Below, piece after piece: positions 10,001 to 18,548 of a DNA stretch of 64,000 nucleotides. How positions within the stretch are numbered: position 1 is the first letter of the stretch; every line of letters begins with the position of its first letter. The position numbers were made by a program, and so were the translations under genes. This stretch comes from Amycolatopsis sp. DSM 110486. GTDB lineage: Bacteria > Actinomycetota > Actinomycetes > Mycobacteriales > Pseudonocardiaceae. Below the pieces are notes generated by a model. The model ran no database searches. It saw nothing but the letters and a program-made list of their open reading frames with translations, and was not told the DNA's origin. Where the stretch lies: assembly GCF_019468465.1 (NCBI RefSeq), contig NZ_CP080519.1, forward strand, positions 806,001 to 870,000. Direction: 5' to 3'.

Positions 10001-10261
10001 GTCGTCGACGGGTACTCCGTGCCCACCGGGACCACGGCGTACGACTACCTGGACGTGTTCGTGAACCCGTCGTTCGGCGGCGTCACGGTGACCGACCCGG
10101 TCGCCGCGCACGCCTCGGGCACCACGTGGACCGTGCCGGGTGTCGTGACGGCCTCGGCCGCCCCGGACGCGGGCCGCGTGCTGCGCGGTCAGCTCTCGGT
10201 GGTCGACGACGCGGGCGCGACCGTGGGCAGCGGCATCGTGCTGGTGCGTTCGGTGAGCTAG
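7034..10261 (+). CDS. Secreted S8-family (subtilisin-like) serine peptidase, large multidomain
   Basis: A 1075-residue exported protease. A signal peptide (WRRRAGITLLATALGVAP, cleavage near AAQ) is followed by a propeptide to about residue 130. The catalytic triad is Asp190 in VAVLDSGVD, His360 in EHGTHVAGI and Ser554 in QGTSMASPQ, with the oxyanion Asn457 in SAGNSGA. An approximately 120-residue insertion with Asp-rich stretches (DLNRDGDRAD, DLDGDGDFTD) between Asp and His resembles calcium-binding loops. Residues about 640-1075 form several beta-sandwich domains of the pre-peptidase type. Many actinomycetes carry 1100-residue subtilases of this layout. The stop TAG overlaps the convergent aquaporin stop by two bases. 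No membrane anchor is visible. Confidence 0.93.
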   Translation: MTQQKSRWRRRAGITLLATALGVAPVGVPAALAAQPPSSPGNPTATDGKTLDDGDRALVAEAQRAGKRTVTLLVAAERGRSSAAVNDLKALGGVVESTDAKLDYVKVSVPVANAEKAAKLKSVNAVDVDGLIHRDDPKPEGAANPIPQPAPGKNTPRVNPYLPTGDTYAAQFGQTFGGWDGKGTTVAVLDSGVDLDSPALAKTSHGDRKIVDWYDANATNSGDGTWVQQSTQTYTGTFASNGRDWTAPATGGPYSFGLFKETAGDLGGAGSETGGDLNRDGDRADSWGVLLDTATKQVRVDLDGDGDFTDEKPMSDYAKNFDVGYFGTDNPATDRAERMAFVVQTDKPGFVNIGIAGAEHGTHVAGIATGNDLFGGKMDGAAPGANVMAVKVCLTTDSCTSSGLLDGVVYAASHGADVINISIGGLPALNDGNNARAELYNRTIAEYNVQIFISAGNSGAGANSVGDPSVATDAISVGSYITRETWLSNYGSKVSKAEALHPFSSRGPREDGGFKPDIIAPGAAISTVPRWEAPGPVAGTYQLPAGYAMLQGTSMASPQATGAAALLVSAYKATHHGQRPPVAALRSAIKSTARFVPGIGAYEQGAGLFNVPAAWVALSLNPKPDTVTTAVDVHTVQANLLKPTPGVGVGIHDREGVTVGKSYTRTYTLTRTSGSSRPVVYFARWVGNDGTFSSGSLVSLPLNKPVSFQVKVNPKQAGAHSALLYLDNPLTIGVDVQTMNTVFAPAEFASSGTFTASGTIARNQSVSYFLRVPQGASSLQVDLTGGGDPGKGQVRFLRYDPTGVPVDSNTSTNCYNPDAGAGCVGGTPTSRTLTNPLPGVWEITVEARRTSDVDTAPYKLTVSALGTAITPNPDDIASAPLGTGVDRTYTVKNSLKAFTGHVVGSTFGSAKITRPTIAQDQSAQTPLTVLPGSTSLTVTIGNTADTAADLDLSVYNCSSGSCVLAGQSADGDSEESVTIQNPAAGAWVAVVDGYSVPTGTTAYDYLDVFVNPSFGGVTVTDPVAAHASGTTWTVPGVVTASAAPDAGRVLRGQLSVVDDAGATVGSGIVLVRSVS

Positions 10262-11124
10262 GTGTTCTCCGGGGAGCGCGGCACCGCGCTCCCCGGAAGC
10301 ACGCCCTGCGCCGCCTTCTCCCCGCTGCGGCCACCCCCGGCGCCGCGCAGGATGTAGGCGATCCCCACCGCGATGAGGCCCCCGGCGATCGGGCCGGCCA
10401 GGTAAGCCCACCACGACGTCCAGTCGCCGAGCACCAGCGCGGGCCCGAGCGAGCGCGCCGGGTTCATCGACGCGCCGCTCACCGGCGCTCCCCACAACCC
10501 GGCCAGCGCGATGTAGCTGCCCACCGCGATCGCGGCCAGCGGCCCGACCTGCTGGGCTCCTGAGGAGCTGCCCAGGATCACGCTCACGAGCCCCACGGTG
10601 AGCACGAGTTCCCACAGCATCGCCGTGACCGTGCTGATCCCGCTGCCGGGCAGGGTCAGGCCCGCGCTGCCCTGCTTGCCGAGCAACGCCCACAACAGGA
10701 GCGTGGCCAGCGCCGCGCCGACGAACTGGGCCACGATGTAGGCCGGAACCCGTTTCCACGGGAAGTCGCCTCGCGCCGCGAACGCGAGACTCACGGCCGG
10801 ATTGAGGTGGGCGCCGGACACTGTGCCCATGAACAGGATGATGGCGGCGACCATCAACGCCGGCGCCACGACCCGCGCACCAGCCGGCACCGCGTCACCG
10901 CCGAACCGCGCGTTCACCACACCGCCGCCGACCGCGACCAGCACCAGGAAGAAGGTGCCGAGCACCTCGGAGAACAGCCGACGCCCCTCGTACCGGTCGT
11001 TCCAGAAGTCGAACTCGCTGACAACCGAGTTCGGCTGTCCCATGGAGCGCAAGGCGACGTCGGCGTGCCGTGCGACTTGCTGCCGGTCGGGCTGTGACCG
11101 CAGCGTTCGATCGCTCGGAGTCAT
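10258..11124 (-). CDS. MIP family channel (aquaporin / glycerol facilitator)
   Basis: A 288-residue integral membrane protein with the two hallmark half-helix motifs, HLNPAVS and SMNPARS, and six hydrophobic segments, starting with LFSEVLGTFFLVLVAVGG. It carries water or small neutral solutes across the cytoplasmic membrane. The residue following the second NPA is Arg, as in the selectivity filter. ATG 11124 (MTPSDRT) is chosen because GGGAGG lies about 7 bases upstream; a longer frame from 11163 lacks a ribosome-binding site. The N-terminal about 45 residues are hydrophilic and longer than usual. It converges with the S8 protease with overlapping stop codons. Confidence 0.92.
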   Translation of the reverse strand: MTPSDRTLRSQPDRQQVARHADVALRSMGQPNSVVSEFDFWNDRYEGRRLFSEVLGTFFLVLVAVGGGVVNARFGGDAVPAGARVVAPALMVAAIILFMGTVSGAHLNPAVSLAFAARGDFPWKRVPAYIVAQFVGAALATLLLWALLGKQGSAGLTLPGSGISTVTAMLWELVLTVGLVSVILGSSSGAQQVGPLAAIAVGSYIALAGLWGAPVSGASMNPARSLGPALVLGDWTSWWAYLAGPIAGGLIAVGIAYILRGAGGGRSGEKAAQGVLPGSAVPRSPENT

Positions 11125-11199
11125 GACGCACCTCCCGCTCGCACCGGTCACTGGCTCCGCCATCGTTGGCGACGGTGCCGCACGGTCACCTCACCCGGA

Positions 11200-12357
11200 T
11201 CAGGTGGCTTCGGCGCGCGTGAGGTAGGGGCCGGGGTCGGCGAGGACGTGGTGGATCGTGCGGCCGGCCGCACCCAGGGTGGCGGCGTCGCCGCCCACAG
11301 TGGACGGTGCCAGCGTCGGGACGGAGCCGCGAAGGTGGCCCAGGCGGGTGGCCAGCACGGCTTCCGCGGCGGGGGCCAGCCACGGGAAGAGCGGGGCGAA
11401 GACGCCGCCGAGCACCACGTGGTCGAGGTCGAGCAGGTTGACCGCGGAGGACAACGCGAGGCCGAGCGCTTCGCCCGCCGCGGTGGTGGCCTTGGTGGCG
11501 GTCGGGTCGTTGGCGTCGAGATTGCGCAGGAGCTCGCGGACACCGGCGACGCCCGCGGCTTCGAGCAGAGCCTCTTGTCCCGCATAGGTTTCCAGGCAGC
11601 CGGACGCGCCGCAGCGGCAACGCGGGCCCGTCGGGGAGACGACGACGTGGCCGAGCTCGCCGGCGAGACCGTGGGTGCCGGGGAACAGCGCCGAGTCCAC
11701 GACCAGGCCCGCGCCGATGCCGACCTCGCCGGAGACGAACAGGAAGTCGGACGGGCCGGCGCCGAACCAGAGCTCGCCCAGGGCGCCGAGGTTGGCCTCG
11801 TTGTCGAGGGTGACGGGCACGGGCAGGTGCAGCATGTCGGCGGCGCGGACGTCGCTCCAGCCGAGGTTGGGGGCGCTGAACAGCACGCCGTCGCCGACCG
11901 GGCCGGACACGGCGAGGACGGCGCCGGCGACGGTCAGGTCTCCGGCCGCGGCGAGGGCCTTTTCGGCGAGGTTTTGCAGCTCCCCCAGCACTTCCTCGGG
12001 GCGCGAACCGCGGTTGTCGCGCTCGCGGCGTTCGGTGAAGCGCACAGTGCGGGCGAGGTCGAGCAGGCAGACGGCGAGGTAGTCGACGTTGATCTCCAGC
12101 CCGAGCGACGCCACGCGCGCGCCGGACAGCACGACCTCGACGCCGGGGCGGCCGCGCTCGCCCGCGCGGGCCGGGCCGGTCTCGGCGAGGAAACCGGCGT
12201 CGAGCAGGTCGCCGACGAGCTTCGACACGGTGGACTTGGTGAGGCCGGTGAGCTCCGCGAGCGCCGCGCGGGTGAGCGGGCCGTGCCCGGCGACCTCGCC
12301 GAGCACGAGCTCGAGGTTGCGCGCGCGCATCGAGTCGTGCCGCACCGCCTGCGTCAT
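11200..12357 (-). CDS. xylR: ROK-family transcriptional regulator (XylR-like)
   Basis: A 385-residue repressor with an N-terminal winged helix (LTRAALAELTGLTKSTVSKL, residues about 28-47) and a ROK sugar-kinase-like domain. The latter has an ATP/sugar-binding strand GLEINVDYLAVCLLD and the zinc motif CRCGASGCLE. Divergent placement beside xylA, with a perfect inverted repeat between them, supports a xylose-responsive repressor. The symbol is by context and similarity of layout. The catalytic-type DNEAN segment is retained, but ROK regulators usually only bind the sugar. Confidence 0.88.
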   Translation of the reverse strand: MTQAVRHDSMRARNLELVLGEVAGHGPLTRAALAELTGLTKSTVSKLVGDLLDAGFLAETGPARAGERGRPGVEVVLSGARVASLGLEINVDYLAVCLLDLARTVRFTERRERDNRGSRPEEVLGELQNLAEKALAAAGDLTVAGAVLAVSGPVGDGVLFSAPNLGWSDVRAADMLHLPVPVTLDNEANLGALGELWFGAGPSDFLFVSGEVGIGAGLVVDSALFPGTHGLAGELGHVVVSPTGPRCRCGASGCLETYAGQEALLEAAGVAGVRELLRNLDANDPTATKATTAAGEALGLALSSAVNLLDLDHVVLGGVFAPLFPWLAPAAEAVLATRLGHLRGSVPTLAPSTVGGDAATLGAAGRTIHHVLADPGPYLTRAEAT

Positions 12358-12436
12358 CCCCGTGGCCTCCTCCCGGAACTGTACCGAGGCCCCCCGTGAA
12401 GCGGTGGCCCTTGACGGGCGGGCCCCTGGAGCGCAT

Positions 12437-12461
12437 ATTTAGTCTACAACGTGAACTAAAT
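12437..12461. promoter_or_regulatory. ROK-type operator in the xylR-xylA intergenic region
   Basis: ATTTAGT and ACTAAAT form a perfect 7-bp inverted repeat separated by 11 bases, A+T-rich against a 70% G+C background. It lies 79 bases upstream of the regulator start and 24 bases upstream of the xylA start. ROK repressors of the XylR/NagC type bind such T/A-rich palindromes. The position next to both starts fits steric repression of both promoters. Confidence 0.75.
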
Positions 12462-12485
12462 GGTACTTGATTGAAGGGGACCGTC

Positions 12486-13634
12486 ATGACCGACTTCGCG
12501 CCCACTCCGGACGACAAGTTCTCGTTCGGCCTGTGGACCGTGGGCTGGCAGGCCGCCGACCCGTTCGGCGTGGCGACGCGGCCGGCGCTGGACCCGGTGG
12601 AGAGCGTGCACCGCCTGGCCGAGCTGGGCGCGTACGGCGTGTCCTTCCACGACGACGACCTGCTCGCCACCGAGCCCGACCGCGACGCGGCCATCAAGAA
12701 GTTCAAGGCGGCGCTGGAGGCCACGGGCCTGAAGGTGCCGATGGCGACCACCAACCTGTTCACGCACCCCGTGTTCAAGGACGGCGGCCTGACCAGCAAC
12801 GACCGCGACATCCGCCGGTACGCGCTGACGAAGGTGCGCCGCAACCTCGACCTGGCCGCCGAGCTGGGCGCCTCCACGTACGTGCTGTGGGGCGGCCGTG
12901 AGGGCGCCGAGTCCGACGCGGCGAAGGACGTGCGCGCCGCGCTGGACCGCTACAAGGAGGGCCTCGACCTCCTGGCCGACTACGCCGTGTCCCAGGGCTA
13001 CGCCATCCGGTTCGCCCTGGAGCCCAAGCCCAACGAACCCCGCGGCGACATCCTCCTGCCCACGATCGGGCACGCGCTCGGCCTCATCTCGCAGCTGGAG
13101 CGTCCCGAGCTGTTCGGCCTCAACCCCGAGGTCGGCCACGAGCAGATGGCCGGCCTGAACTTCGTGCACGGCATCGCGCAGGCCCTGTGGCAGGGCAAGC
13201 TCTTCCACATCGACCTCAACGGCCAGCACGGTCCCAAGTACGACCAGGACCTCATCTTCGGCCACGGCGACCTGACTTCGGCGTTCTTCCTGGTGGACCT
13301 GCTGGAGACCGCCGGCTACGAGGGCCCGCGGCACTTCGACTACAAGCCGCTGCGCACCGAGGACGCTTCGGACGTCTGGGATTCGGCCGCCGCGAACATG
13401 CGGATGTACTTGATCCTGAAGGAAAAGGCCGCCGCGTTCCGGGCGGACCCCGAGGTGGCCGCGGCGCTGTCGGCTTCGCGCGTCGACGAGCTGTCAGTCC
13501 CGACGGTCGCCCCCGGCGAGACGCTGGACGACCTGGCCGCGGACTCGTTCGACGTCGAGACGGCGGGTAAACGGGGTTACCACTTCACCCGGCTGAACCA
13601 GCTGGCATTGGAGCACCTGCTCGGCACCCGGTGA
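12486..13634 (+). CDS. xylA: Xylose isomerase
   Basis: A 382-residue class I (Streptomyces-type) D-xylose isomerase converting D-xylose to D-xylulose (and glucose to fructose) in the cytoplasm. Recognised segments are [10 protein letters not shown] at the start, the catalytic His in GVSFHDDDL, the metal ligand Glu in [33 protein letters not shown] and [11 protein letters not shown]. Length is normal for the class. ATG 12486 is preferred to an in-frame TTG at 12471 because GAAGGGGA lies 5-12 bases upstream. No xylulokinase gene follows, so the pathway must be completed elsewhere. Control by the divergent ROK protein is likely. Confidence 0.97.
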   Translation: MTDFAPTPDDKFSFGLWTVGWQAADPFGVATRPALDPVESVHRLAELGAYGVSFHDDDLLATEPDRDAAIKKFKAALEATGLKVPMATTNLFTHPVFKDGGLTSNDRDIRRYALTKVRRNLDLAAELGASTYVLWGGREGAESDAAKDVRAALDRYKEGLDLLADYAVSQGYAIRFALEPKPNEPRGDILLPTIGHALGLISQLERPELFGLNPEVGHEQMAGLNFVHGIAQALWQGKLFHIDLNGQHGPKYDQDLIFGHGDLTSAFFLVDLLETAGYEGPRHFDYKPLRTEDASDVWDSAAANMRMYLILKEKAAAFRADPEVAAALSASRVDELSVPTVAPGETLDDLAADSFDVETAGKRGYHFTRLNQLALEHLLGTR

Positions 13635-13740
13635 CGGATTTCCCCGGTGGCGGGGTAGGCCGTTTGCTGGTCGCGAGGTGGTCGAGACGACTATCTTGTG
13701 TTCTCGCCAGCGCGGTCCCCGCCACCGAGGAGTTCCCACC

Positions 13741-14295
13741 ATGACCGACGGTCCACAGCAGAGCCCGGGCACGCCGGAAACCCAGCCGGACGCGAGTTTT
13801 CCGCCGCCGCCGCAAGGGCCCGTGTTGCGGTACACGCCGGGGCAGCCGCCTGCGGCCGAGGCCGGGCGGCTGAGCGGCGGGACCCAGCAGGCGTGGTCCA
13901 CTCCCGCCGCGGTGCCGCAGCCGCCCTCGGCTCCCCTGCCGCCACAACCCGGCCTGCCCCCACACCCCGGGCCGCAGCAGCAGTGGACCGGCCAGCCCGG
14001 GATGCTTCAGCAAGGGCCGTTGAAGAGCGGCGTGCTCGCCGTGGTGGCGTTCGTGGTCGGGATCGTGGGCCTGATCGTCCCGTTCCTGCCGGTCGAGATG
14101 GACGACGCGCGCCTGGGTGGCACGCTCGACCTTCGGGCGTGGATCGGATTGCCGTTCGCACTGGTGGCGCTCGCTTTGGGCATCGCCGCGTGCGTGGGAC
14201 GGCGGCGGATGAAGGCGCTGGCCATCGTGGGCATGGTGTTCGCGGCCCTCACGCTGGTGGTCGTCATCATCATGATCGCCAACCGCCTGATCTGA
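13741..14295 (+). CDS. Proline-rich membrane protein (DUF4190-like)
   Basis: A 184-residue protein of unknown function. Residues 1-95 are Pro/Gln-rich and probably cytoplasmic and disordered. They are followed by three hydrophobic segments (VLAVVAFVVGIVGLIVPFL, GLPFALVALALGIAACV, ALAIVGMVFAALTLVVVIIM) separated by a short acidic loop and a KALAIVG turn. This pattern matches the DUF4190-type small actinobacterial membrane proteins. ATG 13741 is supported by GAGGAG at 13728-13733. It stands alone between xylA and the convergent sugar operon. Confidence 0.75.
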   Translation: MTDGPQQSPGTPETQPDASFPPPPQGPVLRYTPGQPPAAEAGRLSGGTQQAWSTPAAVPQPPSAPLPPQPGLPPHPGPQQQWTGQPGMLQQGPLKSGVLAVVAFVVGIVGLIVPFLPVEMDDARLGGTLDLRAWIGLPFALVALALGIAACVGRRRMKALAIVGMVFAALTLVVVIIMIANRLI

Positions 14296-14317
14296 GGGCC
14301 ACACCGGTCCGACAGAC

Positions 14318-15322
14318 CTAAGGCTTCGACGAGAAAGCCGCGTCGAACGCCGCCGTCGGGGGTGTGAAGTTCAGCCGCTTCACGAACTCCAACGCCTCCG
14401 GCGCGCCGGTCAGCCGGTCCATGCCGGCGTCTTCCCATTCGATCGAGATGGGGCCATCGTAGGTGATGGCGTTGAGCATGCGGAAGACGTCTTCCCACGG
14501 GACGTCGCCGTGGCCGGTCGAGACGAAGTCCCAGCCGCGGCGCGGGTCGGCCCACGGGAGGTGCGAACCCAGCCTGCCGTTGCGGCCGTTGAGCTGCTTG
14601 CGGGCCTCCTTGCAGTCCACGTGGTAGATGCGGTCCTTGAAGTCCCACAGGAAACCCACGGGGTCGAGGTCCTGCCAGACGAAGTGCGACGGGTCGAAGT
14701 TCAGGCCGAAGGCCGGGCGGTGGCCGATCGCCTCCAGCGTGCGCACGGTCGTCCAGTAATCGTAGGCGATCTCGCTCGGGTGGACCTCGTGGGCGAAGCG
14801 GACGCCGACCTCGTCGAACACGTCGAGGATCGGGTTCCAGCGGGCCGCGAAGTCCTCGTAGCCGCGGTCGATCATCGACTGCGGCACCGGCGGGAACATC
14901 GCCACGGTGTGCCAGATGGACGATCCCGTGAAACCGACCACAGTGGACACACCCAGCAAAGCGGCCGCCCGCGCGGTGTCCTGCATCTCCGCGGCCGCCC
15001 GCCGGCGCACGCCCTCCGGTGACCCGTCGCCCCAGATGCGGGCGGGCAGGATGGCCTCGTGGCGCTCGTCGATGGGGTGGTCGCACACGGCCTGGCCCAC
15101 CAAGTGGTTGGAGATCGTCCACACGCGAAGGTCGTACTTGGCCAGCGTATCCCGCTTGGACTGCACGTACCCCTCGTCGGAAAGCGCTTTGTCGACTTCG
15201 AAGTGGTCACCCCAGCAGGCGAGCTCGAGGCCGTCGTAGCCCCAGCCGCTCGCGAGGCGGCAGACCTCCTCGAAGGGCAGGTCGGCCCACTGCCCGGTGA
15301 ACAGCGTCAGCGGTCGTGCCAT
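14318..15322 (-). CDS. Sugar phosphate isomerase/epimerase (AP endonuclease family 2 TIM barrel)
   Basis: A 334-residue TIM-barrel protein of the xylose-isomerase-like superfamily. Metal-ligand segments are visible as [15 protein letters not shown] (Glu), [13 protein letters not shown] (Asp/His), HVDCKEA and [11 protein letters not shown] (Glu). Such enzymes isomerise or epimerise keto-sugars or inosose derivatives. It is the last gene of the ROK-ABC-dehydrogenase operon, 15 bases downstream of the dehydrogenase, with AGGAGG just upstream of its ATG. Together with the dehydrogenase it suggests an inositol or sugar-acid route, not a simple pentose route. The exact substrate is unknown. Confidence 0.88.
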   Translation of the reverse strand: MARPLTLFTGQWADLPFEEVCRLASGWGYDGLELACWGDHFEVDKALSDEGYVQSKRDTLAKYDLRVWTISNHLVGQAVCDHPIDERHEAILPARIWGDGSPEGVRRRAAAEMQDTARAAALLGVSTVVGFTGSSIWHTVAMFPPVPQSMIDRGYEDFAARWNPILDVFDEVGVRFAHEVHPSEIAYDYWTTVRTLEAIGHRPAFGLNFDPSHFVWQDLDPVGFLWDFKDRIYHVDCKEARKQLNGRNGRLGSHLPWADPRRGWDFVSTGHGDVPWEDVFRMLNAITYDGPISIEWEDAGMDRLTGAPEALEFVKRLNFTPPTAAFDAAFSSKP

Positions 15323-15337
15323 CGAAAAACCTCCTGA

Positions 15338-16501
15338 TCAGACAACGGTCCACACGGAATCGGCGGCGGCGCTGCGTTCCACCGCGTCGAGCACGCGCTG
15401 CACCTGCAGCCCGTCGGCGAACGACGGCGCCGGGTCGGTGCCCGAAGCGAGCGCCACGAGGAAATCGCGCACCTCGTGGGTGAAGGTGTGCTCGTAACCC
15501 AGGCCGTGGCCCGGCGGCCACCACGCGCCGACGTACGGGTGCTCCGGCTCGGTCACGAGGATCCGGCGGAACCCGGCGACCGACGGATCCAGCGTGTGGT
15601 CGTGGAAGTACAGCTCGTTCATGGCCTCGAAATCGAACGCGAGGCTGCCCGCGGAACCGTTGAGCTCGATCCGCATCGAGTTCTTGCGCCCGGCCGCGAA
15701 CCGCGTCGCCTCGAAGCTGCCCAGCGCGCCCGACGCGAAACGCGCGGTGAACAGCGCGGCGTCGTCCACCGTCACCTCGCCCCGCGCGGACCCCGACGAA
15801 GCCGCCAGCCCCGACGACGAAGCGACCAGCGGCCGCTCGCGCACGAACGTCTCCGTCACCGCGCTCACGCCCGAAATCCGCGAGCCGGTCAGGAACTGCG
15901 CGAGATCCACGATGTGCGCGCCGATGTCGCCGAGCGCACCCGACCCCGCGCGGTCCTTTTGCAGCCGCCACACCAACGGGAACTCAGGATCGACGATCCA
16001 GTCCTGCAGGTACTGCGCCCGCACGTGCCGAAGCTCCCCCAGCCGCCCGTCGGCCACCAGCGACCGCGCGAACGCCAGCGCCGGCACGCGCCGGTAGTTG
16101 AACGCCACCATCGACCGCACCCCGCGAGCGGTCGCCTCCTCGGCGGCAGCGGTCATCGCCGCGGCTTCGGCAACGGTGTTGGCCAGCGGTTTCTCACACA
16201 GCACGTGCTTGCCCGCGGCGAGCGCGGCCAGCGCGATCTCCGCGTGCGTGTCCCCCGGCGTGCAGATGTCGACGAGCCCCACCTCGTCGGACTCCACCAG
16301 CCGTTTCCAGTCCGTCTCCACGGAAGCCCAGCCGAGCTTCTCCGCGGCAGCCGACGCCGCCGCGGCGTCGCGTCCACACAGCACCGCCATCCGCGGCGTC
16401 AGCGGCACGTCGAAGGCGTGGTGCACGGTCCGCCACGCCTGGGAGTGGGCCGCGCCCATGAAGGCGTAGCCCACCATCCCGACGCCGATCTGCCCGGCCA
16501 T
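15338..16501 (-). CDS. Gfo/Idh/MocA family oxidoreductase
   Basis: A 387-residue NAD(P)-dependent dehydrogenase. The Rossmann start is IGVGMVGYAFMGAAHSQ; the family Lys lies in HVLCEKPLANT and the C-terminal catalytic region has DIGAHIVDLAQFLTG. Members oxidise sugars, inositols or their derivatives. Start ATG 16501 follows AAAGGG; the open frame continues upstream only as an antisense shadow of the binding-protein gene. It lies 11 bases downstream of the solute-binding protein, so the same transcript is expected to encode uptake and first oxidation of the ligand. Confidence 0.92.
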   Translation of the reverse strand: MAGQIGVGMVGYAFMGAAHSQAWRTVHHAFDVPLTPRMAVLCGRDAAAASAAAEKLGWASVETDWKRLVESDEVGLVDICTPGDTHAEIALAALAAGKHVLCEKPLANTVAEAAAMTAAAEEATARGVRSMVAFNYRRVPALAFARSLVADGRLGELRHVRAQYLQDWIVDPEFPLVWRLQKDRAGSGALGDIGAHIVDLAQFLTGSRISGVSAVTETFVRERPLVASSSGLAASSGSARGEVTVDDAALFTARFASGALGSFEATRFAAGRKNSMRIELNGSAGSLAFDFEAMNELYFHDHTLDPSVAGFRRILVTEPEHPYVGAWWPPGHGLGYEHTFTHEVRDFLVALASGTDPAPSFADGLQVQRVLDAVERSAAADSVWTVV

Positions 16502-16512
16502 CGAAAACCCTT

Positions 16513-17541
16513 TCACTCGAAGGAAACCGGCAGGTACTTGTCCACGTTCTCCTTGGTCACCACCGCCGAGAAAGTGGTCACCGAAGCGGGGATCTCCTGC
16601 TCCGCCAGGTCCGACACGCCCTTCGCCTGCCCGAGCAGCCGCGCGAGGCGCACGGCGGACGCGGCCATCGTCGGCGGGTAGAGCACAGTGGCCTTGAGTA
16701 CCGAGTTGTCGCTCTTGATCGCCTCCATCGCGGCCTTCGACCCGGCGCCGCCGACCATCAGGAAGTCCGACCGGCCGGCCTGGCGCACGGCCTGCAGCGC
16801 GCCCACGCCCTGGTCGTCGTCGTGGTTCCAGACCGCGTTGAACTGCGGGTGCGCCTGCAGCAGCTCGGCCATGCGCGCCTGCCCGGTCGGCACGGTGAAC
16901 TCGGCGGCGGCACGGCCGACCTTGCGGATCCCCGGGTAGTTGGCCAGCGCGTCGTCGAAGCCCTGCGTGCGCTGGCGGGTGAGCTCGAGCGTGTCGATGC
17001 CGGCGAGCTCGAGCACGGTGCCCTGCCCGTTGAGCTGCTGGCCGATGTAGTTGCCCGCGTTCACGCCCATGCGGTAGTTGTCGCCGCCGACCCACGTGCG
17101 GTAGGCCTGCGGCGAGTCGAAGATCCGGTCGAGGTTGATCACGGGGATGCCCGCGTTCATCGCCTTGCGCCCGGCCGGCGTGAGCTGCTTCCCGTCGGCC
17201 GGCAGCACCACGAGCACGTCGACCTTGCGGTTGATCAGCGCGTCGATCTGCGCCGACTGCGTGGCGGCGTCGTTCGACCCCTCCGCGACGACGAGCTCCA
17301 CGTCGGGATGGCGCTGCGCTTCGGCCCGCGCGTTGACGGTGATCGCGTTGAGCCAGCCGTGGTCGGCCTGCGGCCCGGCGAACCCGACCGTGACTCTCTT
17401 GCCCGGCGCGTCCTGGGCGCCTTGGGGTGCGGTCGCGGCGGCGGGCGGTGGTTCCTCGTTGCTCGTGCACGCGGCGAGCGCGCCCACGCCCGCCAGGGTC
17501 GCTCCGGTCAGGAACGCGCGGCGGCGGATGTCGGTGTTCAT
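16513..17541 (-). CDS. Sugar ABC transporter substrate-binding lipoprotein (RbsB-like)
   Basis: A 342-residue type I periplasmic-binding-like protein. The N terminus combines a twin-arginine-like RRRAFLTG with a lipobox ending LAACT, so it is probably Tat-exported and lipidated at Cys25. The body has DALINRKVDVLVVLPADG and VINLDRIF, typical of the ribose/inositol-binding group, and NHDDDQGVGALQA near the ligand hinge. The start overlaps the permease stop by ATGA, implying translational coupling. It delivers the sugar to the RbsC-type permease. Ligand identity is inferred only loosely from the neighbouring dehydrogenase and isomerase. Confidence 0.93.
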   Translation of the reverse strand: MNTDIRRRAFLTGATLAGVGALAACTSNEEPPPAAATAPQGAQDAPGKRVTVGFAGPQADHGWLNAITVNARAEAQRHPDVELVVAEGSNDAATQSAQIDALINRKVDVLVVLPADGKQLTPAGRKAMNAGIPVINLDRIFDSPQAYRTWVGGDNYRMGVNAGNYIGQQLNGQGTVLELAGIDTLELTRQRTQGFDDALANYPGIRKVGRAAAEFTVPTGQARMAELLQAHPQFNAVWNHDDDQGVGALQAVRQAGRSDFLMVGGAGSKAAMEAIKSDNSVLKATVLYPPTMAASAVRLARLLGQAKGVSDLAEQEIPASVTTFSAVVTKENVDKYLPVSFE

Positions 17542-18548
17542 CGGGTGGTCCTCTCACTCGAGTAGAGCGAAGCCCGCCGCTGCACGAGCACGGCGAGCAC
17601 GATGATCACGCCCTTGGCCAGCTGCTGCACGGCCGTGGGCAGGTTGTTGAGGGTGAACAGCACGCTGATGACCGTGAACACGAGCACCCCGAGCACGGAG
17701 CCGACGAGCGTGCCGCGGCCGCCGGAGAGCAGGGTGCCGCCGATGATCACCGCCGCGATGGCGTCGAGCTCGTAGAGGTTGCCGTTGCCCGACGTGCCGC
17801 TGGAGGTGAGGATGATCAGCATCACGCTGGCGATGCCGCAGCACAGTCCGGAAAGGACATACAGCAGGCAGGTGTGCAGCTTCACGTTGATGCCCGCGAG
17901 CCGCGCGGCCTCCAGGTTGCCGCCGATCGCGTAGGTGCGGCGACCGAAGGTGGTCCGGTTGAGCACGAGCCAGCCGACGATCGCGACGGCCGCGAAGATC
18001 AGTACCAGCGGCGGGATGCCGAGCACGTAGCTGTCCTGGTAGCCGAGGTCGACGAGCGCCTGGTTGCTCGACGTCACGGTCTGCGTGCGGCCTTGCGAGA
18101 GCTGGATCGCCAGGCCGCGGGCCGACGCAAGCATCGCCAGCGTGCCGATGAACGCGACCAGCCGGCCGTAAGCGATGAGCAGCCCGCTGACCAGGCCGCA
18201 GCCGACCCCCACGGCCACGGCGGTGAACACGATCCCGCCGATGCCGAACTGCTGCGTGGAGCGCGTGGTCGCCCACACCGTCGCGAGCGCCACCACCGCG
18301 CCGACGGACAGGTCGATGCCGCCGCCGATGATCACGAACGTCATGCCCACGGTGATCACGCCGATGACCGACGCCTGCGTGAGCACCAGCACCACCGTGC
18401 CGGTGGTGAGGAACTGGCCCGGTTCGGTCAGCGCGCCGATCAGCACCAGCACGGCCAGCACCCCGACCAGCCCGAGGTTGCGGGCCTCCCGCAGCCGCAC
18501 CGAGAACCGGCGCGTGGGCTCGGGTGCCACCGCCTGGTCAGCGTTCAT
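17538..18548 (-). CDS. Sugar ABC transporter permease (RbsC-like)
   Basis: A 336-residue membrane protein with about nine or ten hydrophobic segments. The RbsC signature GGGIDLSVGAVVALATV and the GRRTYAIGGNLEAARLAGI coupling loop are both present, followed by VIIGGTLLSGGRGTLVGSVLG. It forms the membrane channel with the two-domain ATPase encoded just upstream. Starts and stops overlap by 4 bases on both sides, characteristic of a stoichiometric operon. Confidence 0.94.
   Translation of the reverse strand: MNADQAVAPEPTRRFSVRLREARNLGLVGVLAVLVLIGALTEPGQFLTTGTVVLVLTQASVIGVITVGMTFVIIGGGIDLSVGAVVALATVWATTRSTQQFGIGGIVFTAVAVGVGCGLVSGLLIAYGRLVAFIGTLAMLASARGLAIQLSQGRTQTVTSSNQALVDLGYQDSYVLGIPPLVLIFAAVAIVGWLVLNRTTFGRRTYAIGGNLEAARLAGINVKLHTCLLYVLSGLCCGIASVMLIILTSSGTSGNGNLYELDAIAAVIIGGTLLSGGRGTLVGSVLGVLVFTVISVLFTLNNLPTAVQQLAKGVIIVLAVLVQRRASLYSSERTTR

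Noticed and set aside
8888..10759. A minus-strand open frame of 623 codons opposite the S8 protease
   Set aside because: Shadow of the protease and aquaporin genes; composition is Arg/His/Gly-rich with no motif.
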